Shown here: piece after piece, positions 8,970-19,700 of the stretch
Layout of the letters: the number at the start of each line of letters is the position of its first letter
Numbering within the stretch: the first letter of the stretch is position 1
Source of the DNA: Affinundibacterium flavidum
Lineage (GTDB): Bacteria > Pseudomonadota > Gammaproteobacteria > Burkholderiales > Burkholderiaceae_D
Assembly (NCBI RefSeq): GCF_014284175.1
Contig: NZ_JACOGA010000009.1
Coordinates: 1-64,000 of the forward strand
Direction of reading: 5' to 3'
DNA: 64,000 nucleotides
The notes under the pieces: model-generated
Database searches by the model: none
Told to the model about the DNA's origin: nothing
What the model saw: the letters and a program-made list of their open reading frames with translations, nothing else
Position numbers and translations under genes: made by a program

Positions 8970-9284
8970 ATGAATTGGCTGATGTTAGTCTGTGCAGGCT
9001 TGTTCGAAATAGTTTGGGCGATAGGCCTGAAATACACCGATGGTTTCACACGGCTGTGGCCAAGTGTCGGTACGGCGCTCGCTATGTTGATCAGTGTAGG
9101 TTTGTTGGGGATGGCAATGAAGTCTTTGCCCGTAGGCACGGCCTACGCTGTGTGGGTAGGCGTTGGGGTGATAGGTACGGCGATCTTCGGTATCGTCTTA
9201 TTTGGTGAAGCGCTAAGCGTGGCGCGCGTGTTGAGTTTGTTGTTGATTTTAGGTGGAATCATCGGCTTAAAACTGACTAGCTAA
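8970..9284 (+). CDS. gdx: SMR-family guanidinium exporter (Gdx/SugE)
   Basis: This 104-residue, four-helix small multidrug resistance protein has the coupling glutamate E13 in [16 protein letters not shown]. The W and K that follow mark the Gdx (SugE) subtype rather than Emr[14 protein letters not shown] forms helix 3. As an antiparallel dimer it exchanges guanidinium for protons across the inner membrane. The guanidine-II riboswitch just upstream fixes the functional assignment and predicts induction by guanidine. Confidence 0.95.
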   Translation: MNWLMLVCAGLFEIVWAIGLKYTDGFTRLWPSVGTALAMLISVGLLGMAMKSLPVGTAYAVWVGVGVIGTAIFGIVLFGEALSVARVLSLLLILGGIIGLKLTS

Positions 9285-9423
9285 GCGACTGCCCTATTGC
9301 CTTTGACGGAGCAAAACGTGATTGTTAAATTTAAAGATGAACTGTTTCTCGATATCTATTTCTCTATATTTTAAGCATAAGTAATGCTAGTCTGCGGAAT
9401 CTTTCATTTTCTGTGGTTTGGCT

Positions 9424-10101
9424 ATGGCTTTTCGTCACACATTACAGCACTCATCACGTCAAAGAATCTCGAATATTGTCTGTCTATTCTTGCTGTTGAC
9501 AGCAATTGAGCATCTCTTGGCGCAAGGGCGCGGCAAAAGTGTATATAGTGAATACGGTCGACGTATAGAGCTCAAATTACAGCTTAGCACCGAGGATTTG
9601 GCTAGGCTTGCCGCCTTTAGGCAGCCCGCAGAGAATTTGCAAGCACTTGGTCCAAGTCAGGTGTTGAATGTAACTACAGAAAACTGGATCGGCGAAAAGC
9701 TTAATGCCAGCAAAGATGGTGGCCCCTATACCGTGGTGGTGACCATTGCTGGCAAAGCTAAGGCAAATGGTGATGCAGTTACTCTGTGGAATTCTGGCTA
9801 GTTTTTGGATGGCAACGTATCACGTATAGTTCCTTTCCCAGGTTTAACAAAACTGAATGTAAGGGCTGGTGAGCACATCGAGATGACTAAGGCCACACAG
9901 CCGACACGTTTCAAAGAGTCTCAAGTTATCCAGCCGATTTTAAGATTGGTGAAAGCAGAAAATTTTGAGTTCGAATCGATTAGAGTTCAAGTTTGGTCTG
10001 GTGTCGGAGAAAATTCATGGGGTGATATTTTGCTGGCATTTCGTTGGCTGATAGGCGGCTTGGTATTTGTTGCCTTGCGTTGGTGGTGGGTAAAGCGTTA
10101 A
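9424..10101 (+). pseudogene. Two-helix membrane-anchored hypothetical protein interrupted by an in-frame TAG
   Basis: A single frame runs from ATG 9424 to TAA near 10101 but contains one TAG at 9799-9801 (…LWNSG stop FLDGNVS…). The first part has a signal or anchor helix (NIVCLFLLLTAIEHLLA) and a soluble domain. The second continues the soluble domain and ends in a membrane helix (WLIGGLVFVALRWWWVKR). The second part begins with a TTG lacking a ribosome site, so it is more likely the tail of one protein of about 225 residues than a separate gene. Reading frame and composition are continuous across the stop. I do not recognise the family. Readthrough, sequencing error and real inactivation are all possible. 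Confidence 0.6.
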
Positions 10102-10108
10102 GCAATTA

Positions 10109-10130
10109 AGTGCTTAGGCGATTAAGCACT
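10109..10130. terminator. 8-bp perfect hairpin after the interrupted gene
   Basis: AGTGCTTA (10109-10116) and TAAGCACT (10123-10130) are exact complements around a 6-nt loop, 8 bp after the stop codon. There is no T-tract, so terminator function is uncertain. Confidence 0.4.
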
Positions 10131-10200
10131 ATGGAACTAAATCTGTGCGTGAAATTAGTCGGTAGAGTTCGTTTAGAAAATTGAGAGAGTGTGAATAATC

Positions 10201-10647
10201 ATGGGTACATTTGCAGAAGATATTAAGAAATTTAACGGCATTTATAAATTGCCAGTGAGCGCCGTGCCGACCTTGGATGTCGGTGTTCCAGCGGCGCAAC
10301 GGATGGCGGCATTTAAAGATATTTTGATGGAAGAAGTGCATGAGATGGACGAAATCATCGCTGCACAAGATGCTGGTAAAGACCCTCTCGAAGTCTTGAC
10401 CATGCTGGCCGATTTGCTGGGTGACATACAAGTGTACTGTGCGTCCGAGATGGCAAAATTTGGACTACCCTTAGACCAAGTATTGGCGATTATTATGCAG
10501 TCGAATTTTTCCAAACTCGGTGCCGATGGCTTACCGATTTATGATGAGCGCGGCAAAGTGATGAAAGGGCCCGATTATTGGAAACCTGAACCGAAAATTC
10601 AAGCGATGCTTGCTGCGGTGCATGCGCAGAGCAAAATTGCCGACTAA
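10201..10647 (+). CDS. MazG-like NTP pyrophosphohydrolase family protein
   Basis: This 148-residue all-alpha protein carries the two paired acidic motifs that bind Mg in the all-alpha NTP-PPase superfamily: EEVHEMDEI (about 42-50) and DLLGDIQVY (about 73-81). The family cleaves nucleoside triphosphates to monophosphate and PPi, as in MazG house-cleaning or HisE in histidine synthesis. The C-terminus (GPDYWKPEPKIQAML) matches a bacterial subgroup of unclear substrate. It lies 24 bp upstream of the DUF2306 gene and may share a transcript. Confidence 0.78.
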   Translation: MGTFAEDIKKFNGIYKLPVSAVPTLDVGVPAAQRMAAFKDILMEEVHEMDEIIAAQDAGKDPLEVLTMLADLLGDIQVYCASEMAKFGLPLDQVLAIIMQSNFSKLGADGLPIYDERGKVMKGPDYWKPEPKIQAMLAAVHAQSKIAD

Positions 10648-10671
10648 AACCATCTACCAGAACACACATTT

Positions 10672-11277
10672 ATGAAACAAAATTTTTTGTATGGCTTGAT
10701 GTTGACTCTGTGTGTCGGCATCGCGGGTTACGCATTTATTGCGTACGCGGCGCTGCCCTTGGGATCATTAGTGCATCCGGATATGAAGACGAATTTTGAG
10801 AACCACAAGTTGATGGTTTACTTGCATATTTTTGCATCTAGCATCGCTTTACTGATAGGCCCATTACAGTTTTCCAAGAAATTACGTGCTAGCAAACCAC
10901 GCTTGCATCGTACGCTTGGAAAAATATATTTGTGTGTGGGTGTGTTACTTGGCGGTGTTGCAGGCCTGTTGATGGCCGTGTTCGCGTATGGCGGTCTGGG
11001 TTCTAATCTTGGTTTTGGAATTTTGGCGGTGTTATGGTTGTACACCGGTGCACGTGCATATTGGGCGATCCGTCATGGCGATGTACTCGCCCATCAGCGC
11101 TGGATGATACGCAATTTTTCTTTGACCTTGGCAGCGGTAAGTTTGCGTATTTATTTGCCTTTAACCTTGGTTTTCGGGTGGCCGTTTGACATCGCCTATC
11201 CGATTATTTCTTGGTTGTGCTGGTTACCAAATTTGTTGCTTGCTGAATGGATTTATAACCGTCCTGCGTCTGTGTAA
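10672..11277 (+). CDS. DUF2306 multi-spanning membrane protein
   Basis: The protein has 201 residues and about six hydrophobic segments. Typical DUF2306 features are HIFASSIALLIGPLQF, the RLHRTLGKIYL motif and the HQRWMIRNFSLT motif. The histidines in these motifs are conserved in the family, but no biochemical role is established. It follows the MazG-like gene closely. I infer an inner-membrane location. Confidence 0.82.
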   Translation: MKQNFLYGLMLTLCVGIAGYAFIAYAALPLGSLVHPDMKTNFENHKLMVYLHIFASSIALLIGPLQFSKKLRASKPRLHRTLGKIYLCVGVLLGGVAGLLMAVFAYGGLGSNLGFGILAVLWLYTGARAYWAIRHGDVLAHQRWMIRNFSLTLAAVSLRIYLPLTLVFGWPFDIAYPIISWLCWLPNLLLAEWIYNRPASV

Positions 11278-11600
11278 TTTCTTAGATTATCAGGACTTGC
11301 GCGGAGCAGTGGCAGACCTTGTTGGATTACCTTGTAGTGCGCAAAAAGGGACGGTGTATTGGCCTCTAAAATAAATGGAGTAAGGTAGGGTGTGCCGTGC
11401 GCACCACACACATAGTCCGCTACATCGGCGCGCTCCCTGGTTTCCCCCTTTTATTGTTGAAGCCAATACGGACTCCCCCTTGAACGCGTCCCGCAAACGA
11501 ACACAGCGACGCCAGTACCTGTGTTGCGCGAGCCCTAAAATTGAACAGCGCACTAATACTTGTCTATTTGTTTAGGGCCCTTCAATTTATCGTGCAATGC
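11278..11600. other. Intergenic region before the DUF1800 duplication
   Basis: No supported gene. GCCCTAAA (about 11531) and TTTAGGGC (about 11572) form an inverted repeat with a loop of about 30 nt. From 11601 the sequence is the left copy of the 1.95-kb duplication described separately. Confidence 0.4.
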
Positions 11601-11700
11601 TCAATGAATAGTTGTACTATTTCTCGATCAAAATTTTGTTATTTGGATTCAGTGCAATGCTGATTTGTTTGAGTTTTAACTTACTCATCGAGCAAATACA

Positions 11701-13401
11701 ATGAATAATCAATCAATTGATTTACCCCGCCTTCTTCCACGCTGGAGCTTGATTTGTCTGTGTGTGGTGCTAATGAGCTGTGGTCAACGTGCACAAATTG
11801 ATGAAGCAACATCCAAAAATTCTACCGGTCAGGTTAGCAATAAACCGAGTACTACGGTCACGTATTATGCGGCTGCCCGATTTGCCGATCAGGTCAGTTT
11901 CGGCGCGACGCCGGCATTGATTGATGAAATTTCTAAATTGGGTTTTGAGGCATGGATAGATGCGCAGATGGCACTGCCAGCGACGGTTAACGAAGTTCCG
12001 CGTAGCTATTTAAATTACAAAGAAAACGATCAATTCGCAATTTCCACGCTGGATGTTTATACGCATGAAGTCCATTGGCAAACGCTACTGACTGCCCCTG
12101 ATCAATTGCGCCAAAGAGTTGCGTGGTCGATATTTGAATTTATTCCTACCGCACCCGGACAATCAAATGGGCAACATGAATATTACAATCTGATAATCAG
12201 TCGTGCATTGGATAACTACGGTACTTTGTTACATGATGTCAGCATCCATCCCATGATGGGTTTTTTTCTGAATAATGATTTAAACCGGCCGAGTTCCCCA
12301 CAGTGTCTGGGATGCGTACCAAATGAAAACTATGCACGCGAATTGATGCAATTATTTTCGCTGGGTGTAGTACAACTCAATACCGATGGCAGCACCAAAC
12401 GTGATGCACATGGCAAGCCATTGGAAACTTATACGCAGAAAGATGTAGAAGAGTTGGCACGGGCTCTAACTGGTTGGCGTCAGCCAAACAATACTACCGG
12501 ATTACCGGATTATGCCTGGCCGCATTTTGGTATTCCTATGGTGCCGGAATCAGCTGCTTTCTTTCATGATAGCGGTGCTAAAACCGTGATGGGAACGGCA
12601 TTTGCTGCAGGCATGAATGCCCCGCAAGAATTGAATGCCGTTATCGCGATGTTAATGAAACATCCGAATATTGCGCCTTTTGTCAGCCTGCGCTTGATCC
12701 AGCACTTGGTCACCAGCAATCCTAGTCCACAATATCTAACGCGCATCGCCACCGTCTTTCGTAATAATGGCAATGGCGTTACCGGGGATTTAAAAGCGGT
12801 GGTACGTGCCATACTATTAGACCCAGAAGCACGTGCTGGCGATCAAATTGGATCTAGTCCAAATTCCTTTGGCAAATTACGCGAACCCGTACAATGGTGG
12901 TCTGCGATGCTGCGTGGCATGAATTGTAAAAAACCTTTCCACTACCCTGCGAATAACGATGGCATCAAATGGGTTGTGGAACCACAAAATCAAAACTCAA
13001 CATTTCCATCCAATGTTTTTTCCTATTATCAGGCAACTGATCGTGCCCCCGGCAGTAATCTGCTGGCACCAGAACAAAAACTATTAAATACCAACGAATT
13101 CATAACTCATATTAGTGGCTTAAGCGCGAGTTTGTTAGATCGAAATTACCCTGCTGCTGCGGATAACTATGCTAATTCAGGATGTGAAATAGCACCTCTC
13201 GGCAAGGCATTTGCTCAGTCACCAAAAGCGATTATTGATCTGATAAGCCAACGTTGGTTCCGTGGAGCGATGCCACCAACTTTGAGGGAGAATCTACAAG
13301 CGCTCATACATGGCGAGGCAAACTGGAATTCTCCTGAGGATGGCGCTTTAACTATCTTGCAAGTCGCTTTAAGCAGCCCTTACTTTGGCGTGATCAAATG
13401 A
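11701..13401 (+). CDS. DUF1800 lipoprotein, copy 1
   Basis: The protein has 566 residues. The lipoprotein signal peptide (LICLCVVLMSC, Cys27) precedes a DUF1800 domain covering most of the chain. Recognisable parts are AARFADQVSFGATPALIDEI, ENYARELMQLFSLGV, DVEELARALTGW and LKAVVRAILLDPEAR. DUF1800 proteins usually stand next to DUF1501 proteins and are thought to be exported; their activity is not known. It shows high identity along its length with the next gene and is clearly its duplicate. The start is fixed by alignment of both copies at MNN. The downstream DUF1501 partner was lost here except for its first codons. Confidence 0.92.
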   Translation: MNNQSIDLPRLLPRWSLICLCVVLMSCGQRAQIDEATSKNSTGQVSNKPSTTVTYYAAARFADQVSFGATPALIDEISKLGFEAWIDAQMALPATVNEVPRSYLNYKENDQFAISTLDVYTHEVHWQTLLTAPDQLRQRVAWSIFEFIPTAPGQSNGQHEYYNLIISRALDNYGTLLHDVSIHPMMGFFLNNDLNRPSSPQCLGCVPNENYARELMQLFSLGVVQLNTDGSTKRDAHGKPLETYTQKDVEELARALTGWRQPNNTTGLPDYAWPHFGIPMVPESAAFFHDSGAKTVMGTAFAAGMNAPQELNAVIAMLMKHPNIAPFVSLRLIQHLVTSNPSPQYLTRIATVFRNNGNGVTGDLKAVVRAILLDPEARAGDQIGSSPNSFGKLREPVQWWSAMLRGMNCKKPFHYPANNDGIKWVVEPQNQNSTFPSNVFSYYQATDRAPGSNLLAPEQKLLNTNEFITHISGLSASLLDRNYPAAADNYANSGCEIAPLGKAFAQSPKAIIDLISQRWFRGAMPPTLRENLQALIHGEANWNSPEDGALTILQVALSSPYFGVIK

Positions 13402-13418
13402 ATAGAAGAATTTCTTAG
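13398..13418 (+). pseudogene. Seven-codon remnant of a DUF1501 gene start
   Basis: The ATG overlaps the TGA of DUF1800 copy 1 exactly as the real DUF1501 gene overlaps copy 2. It encodes MNRRIS then TAG, against MNRRNFLKAGG in the intact gene at 15345. It marks the right end of the duplicated unit. Confidence 0.8.
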
Positions 13419-13650
13419 ACAGGTCAGCATTGACGATTGCCGGAATTTTTTGACATAAATTAAGAGCTGGATCGAAAATACTGAAGAGATTGAACATTGT
13501 GGCATTGTTGTTAGGTTCAACTATGAGCGTAGTGATTTATTAAGCTGCGCTGAATGAATAGTTGTACTATTCTCGAACAAAGTTGTGTCACTTGGATTCA
13601 GTGCAAGGCTGAAATTGCTTAAGTTTTTACCTACTAACCGAGCATGTACA

Positions 13651-15348
13651 ATGAATAACCGATCGCTTATTTTTATCCGGCCTCTTTCCTATTTTTGCGT
13701 GATGCTCTTGTGTGTCGGATTGATGAGCTGTGGTCAACGTGCGCGCCTCGATGAAACAACTTCCAAAACTTCTACAGGTCAGGTTAGCAATAAACCGAGT
13801 ACTACAGTCACCTATTACGCGGCAGCCCGATTCGCCGATCAAGTCAGTTTTGGCGCGACGCCGGCATTGATCGATGAGATTTCCAAATTAGGTTTTGAGG
13901 GCTGGATAGATGCGCAAATGGCGCTGCCAGTGACAAACAGCGCTATCCCGCGCAGTTATTTGAATTATAAAGAGACCGACAATGCGGCAGTCAGCGCGCT
14001 CGATAATTACACCCATGAAGTGTATTGGCAGCGTGTGCTTGGTGCTCCTGATCAGTTACGCCAACGAGTCGCATGGGCCATATTTGAATTTATCCCGACC
14101 TCACAAGGGCAGTCGAATGGCCGCTACGAATACTACAACTTGCTGATTAGCCGCGCTTTCGATAATTACGGCACGCTATTACACGATGTCAGTATCCATC
14201 CCATGATGGGGTTTTTCCTCAACAATGAATTAAATCGCCCGAGTTCGCCACAGTGCCTAGGTTGTGCGCCTAACGAAAATTATGCACGCGAATTGATGCA
14301 ATTGTTTTCTCTAGGTGTGGTGCAGCTCAACACCGACGGCAGCACCAAACGAGATGCACAAGGCAAGCCGCTTGAAACCTATACGCAGAAAGATGTCGAA
14401 GAGTTAGCGCGTGCTTTAACAGGCTGGCGCCAACCGCCAAACAATACAGGATTGCCTGATTATGCCTGGCCGCATTTCGGTACGCCTATGCTGCCAGAGT
14501 CTCAGGCGTTTTTCCATGATAGTGGTGCAAAGATCGTTTTAGGTACGCCATTAGCGGCGGGCATGAATGCCGCAGTAGAATTAAATGCGGTCATCGCGAT
14601 ATTAATGAAACATCCGAATATCGCTCCTTTCATCAGTTTGCGCCTGATTCAACATCTCGTTACTAGCAATCCCAGTCCAGAATATTTGACACGTATTGCC
14701 ACCGTATTTCGTAACAATGGCAACGGTGTAACTGGCGATTTAAAAGCGGTGGTACGCGCCATACTTTTAGACCCCGAAGCTCGTGCTGGCGATCAAATCG
14801 GATCGAGTCCGAATCAATTTGGGAAATTGCGTGAACCCGTGCAGTGGATGTCTGCAATGATGCGTGGCATGAATTGCAAACAGCCGTTTCACTCACCGCC
14901 CTATGAAGGCGTGAAATGGGTCCTTGAACCGCAAAATCAAAACGCGACTTACCCTCCGAATGTTTTTTCCTTTTACCAGGCAGGGGACCGTGCTCCTGGT
15001 AGTAATTTGTTGGCGCCTGAACAGAAATTATTAAATACGATTGAATTCACTAGTCGGATAGGCGGCTTAGAATGGACATTGCTAAATAAGAATAATAGTG
15101 CGGCAGCAGATAATTATGCGAACTCTGGATGCGAGGTGGCGGCGCTTGGCAAAGCATTTTCTCAATCGCCAAAGGCTATCCTTGATTTGATTAGTCAACG
15201 CTGGTTCCGCGGTGCTATGCCCCCAACCTTGAGGGCGAATTTACAGTCACTTATTAACGGCGAAAGAAATTGGAACTCACCTGAGGAAGGTGCCCTAATT
15301 ATATTGCAGGTCGCCTTAAGCAGTCCCTACTTTGGAGTGATCAAATGA
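13651..15348 (+). CDS. DUF1800 lipoprotein, copy 2
   Basis: The protein has 565 residues with the same architecture as copy 1. The signal peptide has lipobox LMSC, followed by the DUF1800 domain with the same ENYARELMQLFSLGV and LTGWRQPPNNTG blocks. The ATG at 13651 (MNNRSLIF) is chosen over an upstream in-frame start at 13585 because it aligns with copy 1 and gives a proper signal peptide. Its stop overlaps the DUF1501 start (ATGA), so the two are translationally coupled. Differences from copy 1 are spread over the gene, with clusters around residues 80-110 and 395-420. Confidence 0.93.
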   Translation: MNNRSLIFIRPLSYFCVMLLCVGLMSCGQRARLDETTSKTSTGQVSNKPSTTVTYYAAARFADQVSFGATPALIDEISKLGFEGWIDAQMALPVTNSAIPRSYLNYKETDNAAVSALDNYTHEVYWQRVLGAPDQLRQRVAWAIFEFIPTSQGQSNGRYEYYNLLISRAFDNYGTLLHDVSIHPMMGFFLNNELNRPSSPQCLGCAPNENYARELMQLFSLGVVQLNTDGSTKRDAQGKPLETYTQKDVEELARALTGWRQPPNNTGLPDYAWPHFGTPMLPESQAFFHDSGAKIVLGTPLAAGMNAAVELNAVIAILMKHPNIAPFISLRLIQHLVTSNPSPEYLTRIATVFRNNGNGVTGDLKAVVRAILLDPEARAGDQIGSSPNQFGKLREPVQWMSAMMRGMNCKQPFHSPPYEGVKWVLEPQNQNATYPPNVFSFYQAGDRAPGSNLLAPEQKLLNTIEFTSRIGGLEWTLLNKNNSAAADNYANSGCEVAALGKAFSQSPKAILDLISQRWFRGAMPPTLRANLQSLINGERNWNSPEEGALIILQVALSSPYFGVIK

Positions 15349-16700
15349 ATCGTAGAAATTTTCTAAAGGCGGGCGGCATCCCGCTCCTTGCGGGGCTCGG
15401 TGGTGTAAGCCTGTTGTCAGGCTTAGAGAGTAGTCTGGCTGCCGATAGCGGTGATTACAAAGCCTTGGTATGTCTATTTTTGAGTGGCGGTAACGACGGT
15501 CATAACACCTTAATACCGACCGATGCAGCCTATACAGATTATAGTAATGCACGCCCCATACTCGCTTTACCAAAAGACTCTCTGATTCGTCTGGATGGCA
15601 ATAGTGCAGGGCATAGTTTCGGCTTACATCCGGGATTGTCGCCGCTCGCTACACTCTATAATAAAAAACGATTAGCATGGATCGCGAATGCGGGTTTGCT
15701 GATTGTGCCATCAACCGGTGAGCAGGTAATTAATCGTTCAGTGCCGATTCCCCCTTTTTTACAATCCCACAGTGATGCGACAGCCTTGCAACAAGGCTGG
15801 GACGGTGATGCGGATGTGAGTGGCTGGGCTGGGCGTACGCTTGAACAGCTACCTTCGGGCTTTTCTAATCGACTAAGAGCGGTCACGATGAGCAATAATC
15901 GAACCTTTGTTTTAGGGCGTCGATCATCAGTGTCCTTTATGTCCCCAAATGGTGCGCGCTATTGGGGGCGCGCTGATTTGGCACAACCACAAAGCTATTG
16001 GTCACAATCACTCAATAATATGGCGCGCTCGCAATTTGCCAATCAATATGAAGCCGAGTATGCCAGAACCTTTAACGAAAGCGTTTCTGAATCTACTATT
16101 CTCACGCAAGTTTTCTTAGCAGCAAAACCGCCAGCGGCGAATTTTGGATCCGACGAGTTAGCCAACAAATTGAGTGCCTTGGCGTCGGTTCTGCCCGTCT
16201 TTAAATCTATGGGATACAAACGTCAAATTTTCTTGGTCGAGTGGGGTGGTTTTGATACGCATTACGGTCAACGTGGCAATGATAGTCGCACCCAAGATGC
16301 ACAACTCGATATCGTTGGACGCGCCGTCGCCGCCTTTGATCAGGCAAATATTGCGGCGGGTATGGATTTGAATGTGACTACGCTGATGATGAGTGAATTT
16401 GGACGTACTTTGCGTCCCGCATCTGGTGCCGGATCGGATCATGCCTGGGGTAATAATTGGTTTGTGATGGGCGGCGCAGTTGCTGGCGGCCAAGTGATAG
16501 GGCAATTATCGTCTTATATTTTGGGCGGCGTAGACGATGCCGATCCTGGTCGTGGTGGACGCATGGTTCCCTCTACCAGTACTGATCAAGTTGGCGCCAC
16601 GGTCATGCAATGGCTAGGTTTGCCGAGCAGTCAATTCAATACTGTTTTTCCGAATTTGGTGAACTTCCCCAAAAAGAATTTGAATTTTATGCTGAGCTAA
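15345..16700 (+). CDS. DUF1501 protein with Tat signal
   Basis: The protein has 451 residues. The N-terminus MNRRNFLKAGGIPLLAGLGG is a twin-arginine export signal (RRNFLK). The mature part holds the DUF1501 fold, related to alkaline phosphatase and sulfatase folds: CLFLSGGNDGHNTLIP near the start, VEWGGFDTHYGQ near 302-312, MMSEFGRTLRPASGAGSDHAWGNN near 346-370. The His/Asp residues in these blocks would bind metal. It follows the DUF1800 gene with a 4-bp overlap and precedes the RTX protease by 12 bp, suggesting one operon of exported proteins. Confidence 0.92.
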   Translation: MNRRNFLKAGGIPLLAGLGGVSLLSGLESSLAADSGDYKALVCLFLSGGNDGHNTLIPTDAAYTDYSNARPILALPKDSLIRLDGNSAGHSFGLHPGLSPLATLYNKKRLAWIANAGLLIVPSTGEQVINRSVPIPPFLQSHSDATALQQGWDGDADVSGWAGRTLEQLPSGFSNRLRAVTMSNNRTFVLGRRSSVSFMSPNGARYWGRADLAQPQSYWSQSLNNMARSQFANQYEAEYARTFNESVSESTILTQVFLAAKPPAANFGSDELANKLSALASVLPVFKSMGYKRQIFLVEWGGFDTHYGQRGNDSRTQDAQLDIVGRAVAAFDQANIAAGMDLNVTTLMMSEFGRTLRPASGAGSDHAWGNNWFVMGGAVAGGQVIGQLSSYILGGVDDADPGRGGRMVPSTSTDQVGATVMQWLGLPSSQFNTVFPNLVNFPKKNLNFMLS

Positions 16701-16712
16701 TAGGAATTCGAT

Positions 16713-19700
16713 ATGGCTGATTTCAATTTAACCGACAGCGATGATACCTACGTACAACCGATAGAAAAAAAAGACAGCTACGACAATATTTTCGGTAAAA
16801 AAGGCAACGACATTATTCGTGCCTATGGCGGTAACCTGATCGGTGGTCCGGGTAATGATACGCTTGAACTTATCATTGCTCCGAATGAACCTTGGCGCAG
16901 CGTTACCGCAGCCTATTGGGATGGGGCGCCTGGAAAAGTCATCGTAGATTTGGAAGCAGGTTGGGCGCAAGATGGCTGGGGTGGGACTGATACCTTGATC
17001 GGTGTACAGAACGTCGCAGGAAGCTGGAATGACAACGAGCTCTATGGTTCGTCGAAAGACAATACATTCTTTGTAGGTGGCGGTAAAACGATAGTTGATG
17101 GCAGAGGCGGTTATGATGCGATCTATATGCCAGGATTTAGCAGCACGCCACCAGTCTGGAGCGACTTCAATATCAAAGTGAGCATCGACGGTTTAAGTGC
17201 GGTGATCACCAGCCCCGGGCATAATAATTTTTTGATGAACATTAGTAATGTTGAAGTTCTTCAGATCTGGACTGGAACTAATAACGACACACGCTTACTC
17301 AGCAGTTTTATTAATCCGCAAGACCTCGCCATTGATGGCTTGGTGCAAGGTTTAAGCAATCGCTGGAATGTGAGTAGTGCAGTTGGTAGCGCCGTAGAAG
17401 TCACTTACAGTTTCGTGTTGCAAGCACCAGCCAATGGCGTTGGTGCCAACCAGTTTCATGCGTTCTCTGCGGCAGAACAAAATGCAGTACGCGAAATCTT
17501 GCTCAGTATCAGCCAAGCATCCGGGTTGAGCTTTAGAGAAGTCAGTGAAGCCAATGGTTCGTCCGGCAGCATACGTTTTGGTGCCAGTCAACAGACAGAT
17601 ACTAAGGGCGTGACCAATTTCCCTGCACAAAATAGTGAAACTGCTGGTGATGTGTGGATGGATCTCGATTCGCTCATCAATCTGGCACCAGGCTCGGAAG
17701 GCTATGCCGCTTTATTGCACGAGATCGGTCATGCTTTAGGATTGCGACATACACGCAATGTCGACGCGAACGATCACTATGCACAACAAATCATGACGGA
17801 ATACGATCTCACCAGTTTGACTGTGATGTCGCAAAATGCTTCGTCTGATGGCCTATTCCCATCCACCTTTGGTGCTCTTGATATTACCGCCTTGCGCTAC
17901 CTGTATGGCAGCAAGCCAGTACATAGCGGTAACGACACTTATCAATTTAGTGGCATACAATTTCTGTCAGAAACCACACTGATTGACGATGGAGGGACGG
18001 ATACGCTCGACGCCTCGCTTTCTAAAATCGGGGTTTCTTTAGATCTTGTGCCGGGTCATTTAAGCAGCGTTGGCGTCACGGCAAACGGCATTCTAGCCAC
18101 GAACAATTTAGCGCTTGCATTAGGCAGCAATATTGAAAATGCGGTAGGCACAGCTTTCGATGATGTCTTGTTAGGAAATGATCTCGACAATCAACTCACC
18201 GGTGGAAAAGGTAATGATTGGATCGATGGAGGTAAAGGAAAAGACACGGCGATCTTCGTAGGCGCACGTAGCGATTATCTGATCAGCACAGGCTTTGGCA
18301 ATACCTTCATCACGGCGCGTGATGGCACTAGTGGTTTTGATACCTTACTCAATATTGAATCGCTGCGATTTAATGACCAATCACTTATCCTCGGTAGCGC
18401 CGCGCTGGGCTCGGATATAGAAATAGACATGGATCAAGGCTTGAGTGCTAGTGGACAATTGCCCGATCCCAGTGATCTCAGCCGAGGACTGGTGAGCTAT
18501 CAAATAAAATCTCTACCAGCACATGGCGAGTTGACGCTGAATAGTGCCGGTAACTTTGTCTATACACCGAATCCTGTTTTTAGTTCTACTGATAGCTTCT
18601 CCTACACGCTCAGCGACGGTAAGAATAATACTAATGTTTACATGGCCTTTATTAATGTCCATGCTGTTGTCCCGACATTACCATATAGCCTGCTGCCCGA
18701 TACGACGAAAGTCGATGAAGGAGGCAGTGTTAACTATTATTTGTACACCAATGGCATTACAGCGGGCACCGTCGTTCATTACAAGCTAAGTGGTGTTAGC
18801 GCTGCCGATATCACGGGTGGTGCACTGACTGGCAGTATCACCATCGATGCTAGTGGCACGACAAAATTCTCTGTAGGTTTGGTGGCAGATCTACTCACCG
18901 AAGGTGCAGAGACACTGATTACCAGCATCAGCCTAACACCGGGTGGTGTGGCGCTTTCTACAGCTATTGGCGTCACTATCAATGACAGTTCACGCACCTT
19001 ACCGCTGCAGATAGAAGGCACTGCGAATGGTGAACAATTAACGGGTGGTGCTGGCGATGACATCATTAATGCGAATGCTGGTAACGACACGATCACCGGT
19101 GCCGCAGGCAACGATGTGATAGACGGTGGTGCTGGAATTGACCTGGCCATGTTCAGTGGTAATCTCAACACTTATCATCTCACTCATAGTGGCGCTAATT
19201 ACACGGTGCAAGCGAAAACGGGCAGCGATGGAAGCGATACGATAAAGAATGTTGAATCGCTCAAGTTCAATGATTTTACGGTCAACCTGACGATACAAAA
19301 TTTAGCTGCCAGCGCGCCGCAAGCGAATGTGCAACGCTTGATGGAATTGTACGTCGCCTTTTTTAATCGTGTTCCAGATGCCGAAGGTTTGGCGTATTGG
19401 ATAGGGCAAATGAATGCCGGTCAGAAAATTAATCAGATCGCAGAAACTTTCTATAACGCAGGCATACAATATTCTGACTTGACAGGTTTTTCGGCAAGCA
19501 TGAGCAACACGGATTTTATTAATGTCGTCTATAAAAATGTATTAGGACGCACCAGCGGCGCGGATCAGGGCGGGCTCGATTATTGGAATGGACAACTATC
19601 CAGCGGCAAGGCGACGCATGGTTCGCTGGTATCCGATATTTTGACTGCGGCACATAATTTTAAAGGTGATGCGACATGGGGTTGGGTCGCCAATTTATTA

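Larger units (their letters stand above)
11601..15369 (+). repeat. Tandem duplication with 1950-bp offset (DUF1800 gene plus upstream and downstream flanks)
   Basis: The promoter region beginning TGAATAGTTGTACTATT occurs at 11604 and again at 13554. The two DUF1800 genes start exactly 1950 bp apart (11701 and 13651). Both are followed by the overlapping ATG of a DUF1501 gene, which is only a seven-codon remnant in the left copy. The copies have diverged at many positions, so the event is not recent. Confidence 0.9.

Noticed and set aside
9799..9801. TAG as pyrrolysine or programmed readthrough codon
   Set aside because: No supporting stem-loop or Pyl genes, and a second unrelated in-frame TAG at 49666 suggests ordinary mutation.
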